From contig CAJPFN010000011.1 of NCBI GenBank assembly GCA_905339215.1, positions 54,772-118,771 on the forward strand: a DNA stretch of 64,000 nt. Reading direction: 5' to 3'. Position numbers and translations under genes: made by a program. The notes under the pieces are model-generated. The model saw nothing but the letters and a program-made list of their open reading frames with translations. It made no database searches and was not told where the DNA came from. Position 1 is the first letter of the stretch, and every line of letters starts with the position of its first letter. Shown here one piece after another: positions 36,018 through 45,580 of this stretch. Source of the stretch: Rhizobiaceae bacterium (GTDB lineage: Bacteria; Pseudomonadota; Alphaproteobacteria; Rhizobiales; Rhizobiaceae).

Positions 36018-37192
36018 CGGTTTGCTCCATAGGGTTCAAGCACGAGATCTCGCGTGACGATCACCCGGACCGGGAAGCCGGGCCGGATGGTAAGCGTCGG
36101 CGCGACCTGCAATTGCCGCTGGATGATCTGCTGACCGGCATCGTTGATCGTGTCCTGGGCGCCGCTGCGGATTGCCGCGATGAGCCGATCTTCGTCGTCC
36201 ATCGTCAGCTCCGCGCCGGCGGCGAGCAGCGTGGAGAGGCCGGCCGCCTTGATCAGATCCCACCAATGATAGTCGGTGCCGTCCTCCAGCCCGGCATAGC
36301 CGTCGGTAGCCGCACCGGGCTGGCGCTCCAGCACGATGGAGCGGCCGTTCGGGAAGATCAGTCGGGTCCACACGAGGAGGACGCGGCGCTGGCCGAAAGC
36401 GACGCCATTGTCGTATTCGCCGATCAGACGGGTGCCCTGCGGAACGAGAAGGATGCTGCCGGTGGGGCTGTCGTAAATGTGCTGGGTCACCTGCGCGGTG
36501 ATCTGCCCCGGAAGATCGGAGCGGATGCCGGTGATGAGCGCCGCGGGAATCACGGAGCCGGCTTGCAGCACGAAGGGTGAGGCCGGCGCGGCCACGCGGT
36601 CGGGTGCGACGGTGCGGCGATCGACCTCGGCATTGAGGAAGGCGAGCTGCCGATCCCGGCTTCCTGACCCGCCGATAGCCGGCTGTGCGCCGCCAAGCGT
36701 GGGCTGGAAGCTCGGCAGTCCCGATGCTGCCGGGGCTCGGGTCTGGAAAAATATCCCGCTGGTGCGCGCGGCTTCCATCTCGGCGAGACGACGCTGCTCT
36801 TCGGGATCGAGCTGCGCCACTGGAACGACCTCGGCCGGGACCCCACGTCCTTTGTCACGGGCGCGGACGATCGGGCCGCCGAGATCGCCCGGAAGCGGCG
36901 GGCCGAGTTGGGGTATGCCGCTGTAGTCGGAAGGCAGGCCCTGCAAGCCGTCGGCAGTCTGCCTTCGGTCGGTCGTGAAGAGCTCCTCCTGGCTCTGCCG
37001 GCGATCGGCGGTCTGGAGCGCATAGATCAGCGCGCCGCCGACGCCAAGACCGGCGGCCAGGCCGAGTCCAGCCAGCACGCGGCGCGAGATGCGCGTCACG
37101 CGCGGGGTGTCGGCCCGCAGTCGCATCGCGCCGGCAGGCTCCTGCGTCGCGGCGCGCACCTCGTTCTCCTTCCCGGCGTCCGTGTCGGTCAT
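36014..37192 (-). CDS. trbI: conjugal transfer protein TrbI (VirB10 family)
   Basis: 392 residues. A cytoplasmic basic N-terminus, one membrane helix (about 40-60), a proline-rich periplasmic spacer, and a C-terminal beta-barrel domain with ALITGIRSDLPGQITAQVTQHIYDSPTGSILLVPQGTRLIGEYDN, the VirB10/TrbI core. It spans the periplasm and forms the outer-membrane core with TrbG. Its start overlaps the trbG stop by four bases. Confidence 0.94.
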   Translation of the reverse strand: MTDTDAGKENEVRAATQEPAGAMRLRADTPRVTRISRRVLAGLGLAAGLGVGGALIYALQTADRRQSQEELFTTDRRQTADGLQGLPSDYSGIPQLGPPLPGDLGGPIVRARDKGRGVPAEVVPVAQLDPEEQRRLAEMEAARTSGIFFQTRAPAASGLPSFQPTLGGAQPAIGGSGSRDRQLAFLNAEVDRRTVAPDRVAAPASPFVLQAGSVIPAALITGIRSDLPGQITAQVTQHIYDSPTGSILLVPQGTRLIGEYDNGVAFGQRRVLLVWTRLIFPNGRSIVLERQPGAATDGYAGLEDGTDYHWWDLIKAAGLSTLLAAGAELTMDDEDRLIAAIRSGAQDTINDAGQQIIQRQLQVAPTLTIRPGFPVRVIVTRDLVLEPYGANR

Positions 37193-38256
37193 GTTGAGGG
37201 CCCTCCGCTATGGCTACGGGCGTTCGCCGCTTGCGAAGCTCCACCGGAGCTTCGCATCCCCCTTCGGGGACCGCTCCTCACCCCATCGGTTCGCACGATC
37301 CTGACGGTCTGCTGCTGCTTGCCGCTGCCGAGCCGCAATTCCGCGGCGCCGAACAGCCGGTCGACGATCTGCACGTTCTGGTGGATTCGACTGTTGGCGA
37401 TCTCGGGCTCGCCGTTCGAGCTGATGACGAAGATCGGCGGCATTTCGCCCTGGACGATCCCGCGCGGAAACTCGACATAGACGCGGCGACCGTCGTCATA
37501 GACCGAGACCGGCCGCCAGGGCGGGGTGTCGCCGGTCAGGCCATAGCGATAGTTGCGCGCCGCCTGGACCGGGATGATCGGCGCGGCGGGAACGTTGGGG
37601 CGCGATGACGCGACCTGCGGATAGGCCCAGGCAACCGCCGGCATGTAGGGCTTTTCGCTGGCGCGCAGCTCGATCATGTAGGTGCGGCGATCCGTCGTGA
37701 TCACCAGATTGGTGGTGATGTCGGTGCGGGTCGGCTTCACCAGGACATGGACGCGACGCGTCGCGCCCGAGCCGGATTCGGTGTCACCGATGATCCAGCG
37801 TGCCGTGTCGCCGGCGGCGATCGGGCCGGCGCCGGTAAGGCTCTCGCCGGGTTCCAGCGCAATGTTGGTTATCTGGCCGGGAGCGGCATAGACCTGATAG
37901 AGGGCGCCTTCGCTCCAGGGATAGATCTGGATGGCGTTGAAGTAGCCTTCCTTGCGGGGCTCGACCCGTGCGGCGATGTTGGCGTTCTCGACGCGGCCAG
38001 TCGGCGTGCTCGCGGGATCGCCGCCCTTGGAGGGCGTCCACGCCGGCGGCACGAGAATCGGCCGCGGCGTGGCATCGCCGGTGCTGACGGCGACCGCCGG
38101 CAATGGCGGGACGTCGACGTCATAGCTGATCTGCGGCGGCGTCGGTGCCGTGGCGCAGGCCGCGAGCGTCAGCGTGGACACGACGAGCACGCCAAGCGTG
38201 GAAGCGGATTTGCGGAAAGCCGGAACATCGGCTCGACGGATCGTCGGTCTGGTCAT
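37189..38256 (-). CDS. trbG: conjugal transfer protein TrbG (VirB9 family)
   Basis: 355 residues. A signal peptide with a plausible lipobox (TLTLAAC) is followed by a proline-rich part and the VirB9 domain (IQIYPWSEGALYQVYAAPGQITNIALEPGE, TTNLVITTDRRTYMIELRAS, PVSVYDDGRRVYVEFPRG). The last ~30 residues (GVRSGPRRGMRSSGGASQAA...) are basic, unconserved and differ in composition, as though the original stop was lost. It is part of the outer-membrane core complex of the T4SS. Confidence 0.92.
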   Translation of the reverse strand: MTRPTIRRADVPAFRKSASTLGVLVVSTLTLAACATAPTPPQISYDVDVPPLPAVAVSTGDATPRPILVPPAWTPSKGGDPASTPTGRVENANIAARVEPRKEGYFNAIQIYPWSEGALYQVYAAPGQITNIALEPGESLTGAGPIAAGDTARWIIGDTESGSGATRRVHVLVKPTRTDITTNLVITTDRRTYMIELRASEKPYMPAVAWAYPQVASSRPNVPAAPIIPVQAARNYRYGLTGDTPPWRPVSVYDDGRRVYVEFPRGIVQGEMPPIFVISSNGEPEIANSRIHQNVQIVDRLFGAAELRLGSGKQQQTVRIVRTDGVRSGPRRGMRSSGGASQAANARSHSGGPST

Positions 38257-38942
38257 TGACCAAGCTCCTTTGACCAGTTGATGGCATTGACGAAGACACC
38301 CAGGGGATTGCGGCGCAGACGCTCGGCGTCGCGCGGCGGCTGGATGACGACGGTGAGAATGGCGGTCCAGCGTTCGGTGCCGGCGAGCTGGCCGTTCTCG
38401 TAGCGGCGTTCCGTCCAGGCGACGCGGAACGAGTCCGGCGAGGCGCGGATCACGCTTGAGACCTCGACGGCGACCTGCTGGCGTCCGACGCGGCTGAACG
38501 GATCGGCGGATCGCGCATAGTCGTTGAGGGCGACAGCACCCCGATCGGTCGTGAACTCATAGGCCCTCAACCAGTTCTGCCGCACGACGATTGCGTCGGC
38601 CGGCAGGCCGCGGACCTGCTCGATGAAGCGGGCGAGATGGAAGGCGATCTGCGGATCGGTAGGCCGATAGTCGGCGGTGGCGGGTTCGACGGCGCGGGCC
38701 TCGCCGGTGCGATCAACCTCGACCACCCAGGGCACGACAGTGCCTCGCGCCGATTGCCAGACCAGGGCGCTGGCAAAACCGGCTGACAGGATCAGGCAGC
38801 CGAAGGCCATGAGCCGCCAGTTCCGCGCCTGGACGCGGGCCGAGCCGATGCGCTCATCCCAGACCTGGGCGGCGCGCTGGTAAGGCGTCTCGGGTTCCGG
38901 CGTCTTGCCATAGTGTGTCGTGGATCGCTTGAAGAAGGTCAT
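38253..38942 (-). CDS. trbF: conjugal transfer protein TrbF (VirB8 family)
   Basis: 229 residues. A short cytoplasmic N-terminus (TPYQRAAQVWDERIGSARVQARNWR), one membrane helix (about 45-65) and a periplasmic VirB8-like domain (FIEQVRGLPADAIVVRQNWLRAYEFTTDRGAVALNDYA, VAWTERRYENGQL). It nucleates assembly of the inner-membrane complex. It overlaps trbL upstream and trbG downstream by four bases each. Confidence 0.94.
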   Translation of the reverse strand: MTFFKRSTTHYGKTPEPETPYQRAAQVWDERIGSARVQARNWRLMAFGCLILSAGFASALVWQSARGTVVPWVVEVDRTGEARAVEPATADYRPTDPQIAFHLARFIEQVRGLPADAIVVRQNWLRAYEFTTDRGAVALNDYARSADPFSRVGRQQVAVEVSSVIRASPDSFRVAWTERRYENGQLAGTERWTAILTVVIQPPRDAERLRRNPLGVFVNAINWSKELGQ

Positions 38943-40294
38943 GATCTATCTCTTTCGGAGAGGCTGACGGAGGCGCCGCCGCCGTGGTTGTCGCCGGAGC
39001 GGACTGCGTGGGCCGCCGCCATGACGCCGTGGCTCATCGCGCCGCCGCGCTTCATGCGACTGGCCCAGGCAGGCGGACCATCGGTTGGATCGGAGGGCGC
39101 TGCTGGCTGGGACGAGCCGCCGACGGTCCCCATCGAGGACGATCCGCCTGTGGCCTCGAATGCCGCCTTGCCGCCGGCGTCGAAGGAGGAGCGGAGGCTT
39201 TCGGAGACGCGTGAGGTGACCCGCCCGAGCGGCGAGACTGTCGCTCCGCCCGCAGCGCGCGCGACGCCGCCGAGCCCCGAGGCAACGCCTGCCGTCCCGC
39301 CCTCGCCGGCCGAGGCCAGCGAATAGGCCGTGGAAGCGCCGCCGGCGAGCGCGGTGCCGCCGCGCAGCGCGGCGCTTCCGGCCGACCAGGCCGCGCGGCC
39401 GCCCTTGGCGGCAAGCATGGTGGCGCCACCGGCGGCGACGGCCGCGCCTCCTACGGCAAGGCCGGTCCCGACCGCGGCGCCTGCGCCGAGCTGCGGGCCG
39501 CCGGAGACGATGCCGTTGGCGATACCCGGCCCGAATATGCCTAGGCCCAGCAGTGAGAGTGCCGCCAGGACGATCGCCATCGCGTCGTCGATGGTTGGCT
39601 GTTCACCGCCGAAGCCGGACGTGAACTCGCCGAACAGGGTCGAGCCGATGCCGATGATGACGGCGAGGACCAGGATCTTGACTCCAGAGGAGATGACATT
39701 GCCGAGCACGCGCTCGGCCATGAAGGCCGACTGGCTGAACAGGCCGAAGGGGATCAGCACGAAGCCGGCGAGTGTCGTCAGCTTGAACTCTATGAGTGTG
39801 ACGAAGAGCTGGACGGCGAGGATGAAGAAGGCGAGCAGGACGAGCACCCAGGCGAGGAGCAGGCAGGCGATCTGGATGAAGTTCTCGAAGAAGCTCCAGT
39901 AGCCCATTAAGCCGGAGATAGATTCAAGCAGTGGCCGGCCGGCATCGAGGCCTGTCTGGGCGACGCGCCCGGGGCGCATGAGATCGGCGACGGTGAAGCC
40001 TGTGCCGGATGCCATCAGGCCAAGCCCGGCGAAGGAATCGAAAATGATCCGCGCCAAGCCGTTCCAGTTGGAAATCAGATAGGCGAATATCCCGACGAAG
40101 ATCGTCTTCTTGACCAGTCGCGCTAGAATGTCCTCGTCGGCGCCCCAGGCCCAGAACAGCGCGGCGAGCGTCACGTCGATGACGATCAGTGTCGAGGCGA
40201 TGAACGAGACCTCGCCGCCGAGCAGGCCGAAGCCGCTGTCGATATAGGAGGTGAAAACCTCCAGGAAGCGATCGATGACCCCGGTGCCTTCCAT
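38939..40294 (-). CDS. trbL: conjugal transfer protein TrbL (VirB6 family)
   Basis: 451 residues. Residues ~20-290 contain six or more membrane helices with the VirB6-type TLIVIDVTLAALFWAWG and LIFDSFAGLGLMASG segments. The remaining ~150 residues are Gly/Ala/Ser rich and probably flexible, which is normal for TrbL. Inner-membrane channel component. It overlaps trbF by four bases. Confidence 0.93.
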   Translation of the reverse strand: MEGTGVIDRFLEVFTSYIDSGFGLLGGEVSFIASTLIVIDVTLAALFWAWGADEDILARLVKKTIFVGIFAYLISNWNGLARIIFDSFAGLGLMASGTGFTVADLMRPGRVAQTGLDAGRPLLESISGLMGYWSFFENFIQIACLLLAWVLVLLAFFILAVQLFVTLIEFKLTTLAGFVLIPFGLFSQSAFMAERVLGNVISSGVKILVLAVIIGIGSTLFGEFTSGFGGEQPTIDDAMAIVLAALSLLGLGIFGPGIANGIVSGGPQLGAGAAVGTGLAVGGAAVAAGGATMLAAKGGRAAWSAGSAALRGGTALAGGASTAYSLASAGEGGTAGVASGLGGVARAAGGATVSPLGRVTSRVSESLRSSFDAGGKAAFEATGGSSSMGTVGGSSQPAAPSDPTDGPPAWASRMKRGGAMSHGVMAAAHAVRSGDNHGGGASVSLSERDRS

Positions 40295-40297
40295 GGC

Positions 40298-40570
40298 CTA
40301 GTTCCCTCCTGCGGGCGACAGGAAGCGGAGGCGGTTCTCGTCCCAGGCAGCGAGGCAGCCGGAATCGCGCGTCGCGGCCTCGCCCATCTGCTGGCAGCGC
40401 CGGAGCCTCTTGCGTAGCGGATCGGCGCGCGGCGTCTCGCTGCGCAGGGTGGGAGATGGGCGAGCGGCTTCCGAGAGGTCCTCGCGCGCACGGTGTACCG
40501 CCGCGGCCGTGACTGCCACGGCCAGCACCATCGCGAACGCCAGGCGCGCAAGGATCTTGCCGTCCATCAT
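40298..40570 (-). CDS. trbK: TrbK-alt type entry-exclusion-like protein
   Basis: 90 residues. One N-terminal helix (about 8-25, LARLAFAMVLAVAVTAAAV) is followed by a basic region and RRCQQMGEAATRDSGCLAAWDENRLRFL. The CQ..G..A..D..C..AW.ENR.RF pattern identifies the alternative TrbK family found between trbJ and trbL in rhizobial trb operons. A strong AGGAGG lies before the double ATG. The entry-exclusion role is by name only. Confidence 0.82.
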   Translation of the reverse strand: MMDGKILARLAFAMVLAVAVTAAAVHRAREDLSEAARPSPTLRSETPRADPLRKRLRRCQQMGEAATRDSGCLAAWDENRLRFLSPAGGN

Positions 40571-40586
40571 CACCTCCTGATCCAGC

Positions 40587-41366
40587 TCAGTTGCCGCTCG
40601 GGAACATCTGCGCGTTGCCGGGCTGGTATCCGGAGCCGGGCTCGAGGAAGCGGCGGCGCTGCTCACGGCCCTGTTCGGCGGCAGCGGCCTGCTCCGCCGC
40701 CGTGAGGGCATCGGCGCGACCGTTGGCGGCGAGCAGCGCCGTCAGGTCGGCGAGCTGCTGGGCCTGAAGGGCGAGGATCTGATTGCCGACTTGGGTTGCT
40801 TGCAACGCGCCGGTCGCGCCCTGACTTTCGCCGACGAGGTTGGAGAGTTCGGCGCGCTGCGTTTCGATGTTGCCGACGACGCCAGCCTGCACGCGCATGG
40901 CGTCCTGCAAGGCGCCAACCGTGTTGCCCCATCGCTCGCGAGCCAGCTCGATGAGCTGCTGGTCGGAGGCGGAGATGTCCATGTTGGCGTATTGCTGCGA
41001 GAAGATCTGGTCGATCTGCTGGACGTCGAAGGCAATGCGCTGGGCCTCTCCCAAGAGCTCCTGCGTCCGCTGGACGGACTGCTGAATCTGCTGGAGCGAC
41101 GAGTACGGCAGGCTCGCCAAATTGCGCGCCTGGTTGATCAGTATCTGAGCCTCGTTCTGGAGGCTCTGGATCTGGTTGTTGATCTGCTCCAGGGCCCTCG
41201 CGGCCTGGAGGACGTTCTCGGCGTAGTTGGAGGGGTCGAAGACGATCCGCCCAAAGCCGAACAGGGCATAGGCGGGCGCAACAGCGACGGGCGAGAGCGC
41301 CGCCGGCACCGACAGGATGGTGGCGGCGAGTAGCACGGCATAGGTGCGCGAGCGACGACGGGTCAT
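40587..41366 (-). CDS. trbJ: conjugal transfer protein TrbJ (VirB5-like)
   Basis: 259 residues with a signal peptide ending near residue 34 (APAYALFG). The mature part is largely coiled helix: VFDPSNYAENVLQAARALEQINNQIQSLQNEAQ, then PYSSLQQIQQSVQRTQELLGEAQRIAFDVQQID, the conserved TrbJ core, with a glutamine/alanine-rich tail. A minor pilus or tip component. It overlaps trbE by four bases. Confidence 0.94.
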   Translation of the reverse strand: MTRRRSRTYAVLLAATILSVPAALSPVAVAPAYALFGFGRIVFDPSNYAENVLQAARALEQINNQIQSLQNEAQILINQARNLASLPYSSLQQIQQSVQRTQELLGEAQRIAFDVQQIDQIFSQQYANMDISASDQQLIELARERWGNTVGALQDAMRVQAGVVGNIETQRAELSNLVGESQGATGALQATQVGNQILALQAQQLADLTALLAANGRADALTAAEQAAAAEQGREQRRRFLEPGSGYQPGNAQMFPSGN

Positions 41367-43837
41367 GGGGAGAGCTCCTCTATGAGTTGTTCGAGCGCCG
41401 GCGTCAGCGCGTCGAGGTTGGTGAGGTCGGGGATGAGGTCGGCCGCCCAGTCGAGGTTGTGGGCGCGCAGCCAGGCGGCGAGGAAGTCCTCCCGCCCATG
41501 CTCTGCAAGCACCTCTTCGATCCGGGCGTGGTCGGACTTGGCAGAGGCGGCGCAAAGCGTCAGCGCTACTTCGCCGAGACCGAGCTCGAACAGACGGTTG
41601 CCGCGGCGGGATTGCGCGTAGTAGTCGCGCTTGGGTATGGCCCGGGCGATGATCTCGATCTGCCGGTCGTTCAATCCAAAGCGCCGATAGATGGCGGTGA
41701 TCTGCGGCTCGATCGCCCGGTCGTTCGGCAGCAGGATGCGGGTGTGGCAGGAGTCGATGATCTCGGCCGCGATCGTGCTCTTCTCGAGCTGGGCCAGCGA
41801 CTGGGTGGCGAAGATAACCGAGGCGTTCTTCTTGCGCAGCGTGACCAGCCATTCGGCGAGTTGCCTGGAAAACCCCGGATCGCTGAGCGCCAGCCAGCCC
41901 TCGTCGACGATGACCAGCGTCGGCCGACCGTCGAGGCGGCCGGCAATACGATGGAAGAGATAGGCGAGCACGGCCGGCGCCGCGCCGGTGCCGAGCAGAC
42001 CTTCGGTCTCGAAGGCCAGGACCGAGGCCTGACCGACGCTTTCCGCCTCGGCGTCGAGCAGCCGTCCATAGGGACCGCCGACGCAATAGGGCTGGAGCGC
42101 GCGCTTCAGGTCGTTGGACTGGAGCAGTATCGTCAGCCCGGTGATGGTCCGCTCCTCGACGGGCGCCGAGGCGAGCGAGGTCAGCGCCGTCCAGATGTGT
42201 TCCTTGACTTCGGGCGTAACGGTCACGCCCTCGCGGGTAAGGATGGCGACGATCCAGTCGGCCGCCCATGCCCGCTCCGGCGTATGTGTGATCCCTGCAA
42301 GAGGCTGGAGCGAGACGGAGGTCTCTGTCCCCTCGGTGAGTTCGCCGCCGAGATCGTGCCAGTCGCCGCCCATGGCGAGTGCGGCGGTTCGGATCGAGCC
42401 GCCGAAGTCGAAGACGAAGACCTGCGCGCGCTCGTAGCGCCGGAACTGGAGCGCCATGAGCGCCAGCAGCACCGACTTACCCGCGCCGGTCGGGCCGACG
42501 ACGAGGGTGTGGCCGACGTCGCCGACATGGAGCGACAACCGGAACGGGGTCGAGCCTTCCGTTCTGCCGAAAAGCAGCGGGGGTGCCTGGAAGTGCTCGT
42601 CCCGTTCCGGCCCCGCCCACACGGCACTAAGGGGGATCATGTGCGCGAGATTCAATGTCGAAATGGGCGGCTGGCGCACATTGGCGTAGAGATGGCCGGG
42701 CAGCGTGCCGAGCCAGGCATCGACCGCGTTGATGGTCTCGATCATGCCGGTGAAGTCACGGCCCTGGATGACCTTCTCGACCAGCCGCAGCTTTTCGTCG
42801 GCGATCCGTGCGTTCGCATCCCAGACCGTGATGGTCGCAGTGACATAGGCTTCGCCGGCATAGTCGGCGCCGAGTTCCTGAAGGGCGAGGTCCGCGTCGG
42901 CCGCCTTGTTCACCGCATCCGTGTCGACCAACACGGAGGCCTCGTTGGTCAGCACCTCCTTGACGATCGCCGCAACGGACTTGCGCTTGGCGAACCACTG
43001 GCGGCGGATCTTCGTCACCAGCCGCGTGGCGTCGGTCTTGTCGAGCAGGATGGCGCGCGTCGACCAGCGGTAGGGAAAGGCCAGACGGTTGAGCTCGTCG
43101 AGAATGCCGGGCGTGGTCTCGGCCGGGAAACCGATAATGGTGAGGATGCGCAGATGTGTGTCGCCCAGACGCGGCTCCAGCCCCCCGGCGAGCGGCTGAT
43201 CCGCCAGCAGCGCGTCTAGATACATGGGCGCCTCGGGGACGCGGACTTGGTGGCGCTTGGTCGAGATCGTCGAATGTAGGTAGGTCAGCGTCTCGGCGTC
43301 ATCGAGCCAGCGGCATTCGGGCATGAAGCCGTCGAGCAGCGCCAGCACGCGATCGGTGCGATCGACGAAGCCGCGCAGGATCTCCCAGGGGTTGACCCCG
43401 GTCTGCTCGCGGCCCTCGTAGAGCCAGGTCTCGGCGCGCGCGGAATCCTCGGCCGGCGGCAGATAGACGATGGTGAGGAAGTAGCTCGACTCGAAATGGC
43501 TGCCAGCCTCCTCGAAATCGGCTTTGCGCTCGGCATCGACCAAGCCCGAGGCGGCATCGGGGAATGTGCTTCGCGGATAGGTCGCGGCCTGGTGCCGTTG
43601 CGCCTCGACGAAGACGCTCCAGCCCGAGCCGAGGCGGCGGAAGGCGTTGTTGAGACGGCCGGCGACGCCGACCAGTTCGGCCGGCACCGAACTGTCGAGA
43701 TCGGGTCCGCGGAACTTTGCCGAGCGCTGGAAACTGCCGTCCTTGTTGAGGACGACGCCCTGGCCGACTAGGGCGGCCCATGGAAGGTAATCCGCGAGGC
43801 GCGCGCCGGTGCGCCGATATTCTGCGAGGTTCATCAT
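41363..43837 (-). CDS. trbE: conjugal transfer ATPase TrbE (VirB4 family)
   Basis: 824 residues, normal for TrbE. N-terminal CagE/TrbE domain (about 30-250), then a RecA-like ATPase with Walker A VVGPTGAGKSVLLALMALQF near residue 460 and Walker B LVIVDEGWLALSDPGF near 640. VIFATQSLAQLEKSTIAAEIIDSCHTRILLPN is the conserved VirB4 segment. It powers pilus assembly and substrate transfer. Start chosen at MMNLAEYRRTG; trbD ends 9 bases earlier. Confidence 0.96.
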   Translation of the reverse strand: MMNLAEYRRTGARLADYLPWAALVGQGVVLNKDGSFQRSAKFRGPDLDSSVPAELVGVAGRLNNAFRRLGSGWSVFVEAQRHQAATYPRSTFPDAASGLVDAERKADFEEAGSHFESSYFLTIVYLPPAEDSARAETWLYEGREQTGVNPWEILRGFVDRTDRVLALLDGFMPECRWLDDAETLTYLHSTISTKRHQVRVPEAPMYLDALLADQPLAGGLEPRLGDTHLRILTIIGFPAETTPGILDELNRLAFPYRWSTRAILLDKTDATRLVTKIRRQWFAKRKSVAAIVKEVLTNEASVLVDTDAVNKAADADLALQELGADYAGEAYVTATITVWDANARIADEKLRLVEKVIQGRDFTGMIETINAVDAWLGTLPGHLYANVRQPPISTLNLAHMIPLSAVWAGPERDEHFQAPPLLFGRTEGSTPFRLSLHVGDVGHTLVVGPTGAGKSVLLALMALQFRRYERAQVFVFDFGGSIRTAALAMGGDWHDLGGELTEGTETSVSLQPLAGITHTPERAWAADWIVAILTREGVTVTPEVKEHIWTALTSLASAPVEERTITGLTILLQSNDLKRALQPYCVGGPYGRLLDAEAESVGQASVLAFETEGLLGTGAAPAVLAYLFHRIAGRLDGRPTLVIVDEGWLALSDPGFSRQLAEWLVTLRKKNASVIFATQSLAQLEKSTIAAEIIDSCHTRILLPNDRAIEPQITAIYRRFGLNDRQIEIIARAIPKRDYYAQSRRGNRLFELGLGEVALTLCAASAKSDHARIEEVLAEHGREDFLAAWLRAHNLDWAADLIPDLTNLDALTPALEQLIEELSP

Positions 43838-43846
43838 CGCGGCACC

Positions 43847-44107
43847 TCACAATCCGAGATGCGCGGGGATGCGCAGATGCCGGCGCACGACCTCGACGAA
43901 GAGCGGATCTCGCCCGGCCGCCCAGACGGCGGCCAGATGACCGATCGCCCAGAGCACGATGCCGACGATCCAGAGCCGGAGGCCGAGACCGAGCGCGGCG
44001 GCCAGCGTGCCGTTGAGGATCGCGACGGAGCGTGGGGCGCCACCGAGCAGGATCGGCTCGGTCAGAGCCCGACGGACGGGCGCGGAGAAACCCGGAACTT
44101 CTTCCAT
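43847..44107 (-). CDS. trbD: conjugal transfer protein TrbD (VirB3 family)
   Basis: 86 residues: VRRALTEPILLGGAPRSVAILNGTLAAALG with two closely spaced membrane helices and a C-terminal DPLFVEVVRRHLRIPAHL, the standard TrbD/VirB3 pattern. Start ATG 44105-44107 overlaps the trbC stop. Inner-membrane partner of TrbE. Confidence 0.92.
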   Translation of the reverse strand: MEEVPGFSAPVRRALTEPILLGGAPRSVAILNGTLAAALGLGLRLWIVGIVLWAIGHLAAVWAAGRDPLFVEVVRRHLRIPAHLGL

Positions 44108-44436
44108 CAGATCACGGCCCCGCCGCCGAAGCTGAAGAAGGAAAGGAAGAAGGAACTGGCCGCGAAGGCGATCGAAAGACCGAAGACGATCTGGACAAGC
44201 CGCCTGAAGCCGCCCGAGGTGTCGCCGAAGGCGAGCGTCAGGCCGGTGACGATGATGATGATCACCGCGATGATCTTGGCGACCGGCCCTTCGATCGATT
44301 CGAGGATCTGCTGCAGCGGCTCCTCCCAGGGCATGGAAGAGCCGGCCGCGTAGGCGGCTTTCGTCGTGACGACGGTGAGCGAAGTGGCGAGCGCGGTCGC
44401 CGCAAGGCGCGCGCGGGTGGGCAGGGTCATTGTCAT
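44107..44436 (-). CDS. trbC: conjugal transfer pilin TrbC (VirB2 family)
   Basis: 109 residues. A long signal peptide (cleavage likely after AAYA, residue ~30) and two hydrophobic helices (about 52-72 and 82-103) separated by DTSGGFRRLVQ, the prepilin layout. The N-terminal mature part SSMPWEEPLQQILESIEGPVAK is typical. Start MTMTLPT overlaps the trbB stop by four bases. Confidence 0.92.
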   Translation of the reverse strand: MTMTLPTRARLAATALATSLTVVTTKAAYAAGSSMPWEEPLQQILESIEGPVAKIIAVIIIIVTGLTLAFGDTSGGFRRLVQIVFGLSIAFAASSFFLSFFSFGGGAVI

Positions 44437-45422
44437 TGCGGGGCTCCGTTGGGTTCGGGGGACGTGATCGTGGGGGCAAGGACGTAGTCGCCAGTCGCTC
44501 CGAGCCCGGTGACGTGGACGAGCTCGGCGAGCCGCCGAGCCGAGCCGCGACCCGAGAGTACGGCGATGACGTCGATCGTCTCGGCGATGAGCGCACGCGG
44601 CACGGTGACGATGGCTTCCTGGATGAGTTGCTCGAGACGCCGCAGGGCGCCCATAGCAGTGCCCGCATGGATGGTGCCGATGCCGCCCGGATGGCCGGTC
44701 GACCAGGCTTTCAACAGGTCGAGTGCCTCGGCGCCGCGCACCTCCCCGATTGGGATCCGATCGGGCCGTAGCCGAAGGGAGGAGCGGACGAGCTCGGACA
44801 GGGAAACGATGCCGTCCTGGGTGCGCAACGCCACGAGGTTGGGCGCGGCGCATTGCAGTTCACGGGTGTCTTCGATGAGAACGACACGATCGCCAGTGCG
44901 GGCGACCTCGGCTAGAAGGGCGTTCGTCAGCGTCGTCTTGCCGGTCGACGTGCCGCCGGCAACGAGGATATTCTGCCGGTCGGTGACGGCCCGGCGCAGC
45001 GCGTCGGCCTGCCCATCGGACATGATGCCAGCCGCCACATAGTCCGCGAGCGAGAACACCGCGACAGCGGGCTTGCGGATCGCAAAGGCGGGTGCCGCAA
45101 CCACCGGCGGCAGCAACCCCTCGAAGCGCTCCCCCGTTCCGGGCAACTCGGCGGAAACGCGTGGCGCACCAGAATGGACTTCGGCACCGACATGGTGCGC
45201 GACTAGGCGGATGATGCGTTCGCCGTCCGTGGGCGATAGCTGCTCGCCGGTATCGGCAAGGCCACTCGCCAGTCGGTCGATCCAGAGCCGCCCGTCGGGG
45301 TTGAGCATCACCTCGACGATCGCAGGATCGTCCAGGAACCTGGCGACGGCCGGGCCCAAGGCGGTGCGCAGCATGCGCGTGCCGCGTTCGACCGCCACCG
45401 ATTCCCTGGAAGAAACAACCAC
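44433..45422 (-). CDS. trbB: conjugal transfer ATPase TrbB (VirB11 family)
   Basis: 329 residues from the GTG at 45420-45422 ([23 protein letters not shown]), which matches the usual TrbB N-terminus and has GGAG/GGGGA upstream; an earlier GTG would add ten atypical residues. Walker [16 protein letters not shown], Walker [11 protein letters not shown], and [16 protein letters not shown] (His box) identify a VirB11-type hexameric ATPase of the secretion channel. First trb gene; 158 bases separate it from the RHH gene and could hold a promoter. Confidence 0.94.
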   Translation of the reverse strand: MVVSSRESVAVERGTRMLRTALGPAVARFLDDPAIVEVMLNPDGRLWIDRLASGLADTGEQLSPTDGERIIRLVAHHVGAEVHSGAPRVSAELPGTGERFEGLLPPVVAAPAFAIRKPAVAVFSLADYVAAGIMSDGQADALRRAVTDRQNILVAGGTSTGKTTLTNALLAEVARTGDRVVLIEDTRELQCAAPNLVALRTQDGIVSLSELVRSSLRLRPDRIPIGEVRGAEALDLLKAWSTGHPGGIGTIHAGTAMGALRRLEQLIQEAIVTVPRALIAETIDVIAVLSGRGSARRLAELVHVTGLGATGDYVLAPTITSPEPNGAPQ

Positions 45423-45580
45423 GTCGTCCCCACTCCGCTTGTGGGCCCGCACGACGGGGGCCCTGGATCGGGGATGAGTAGAAAAGGCAGGAACGGGCCG
45501 GTGGCAACAAGCTTCGAGCGGCCGTCGTACCCTGGCGTGGAATTACAGGGGGACGGCGGAAGTGACCGTTCGGCGTCAGC

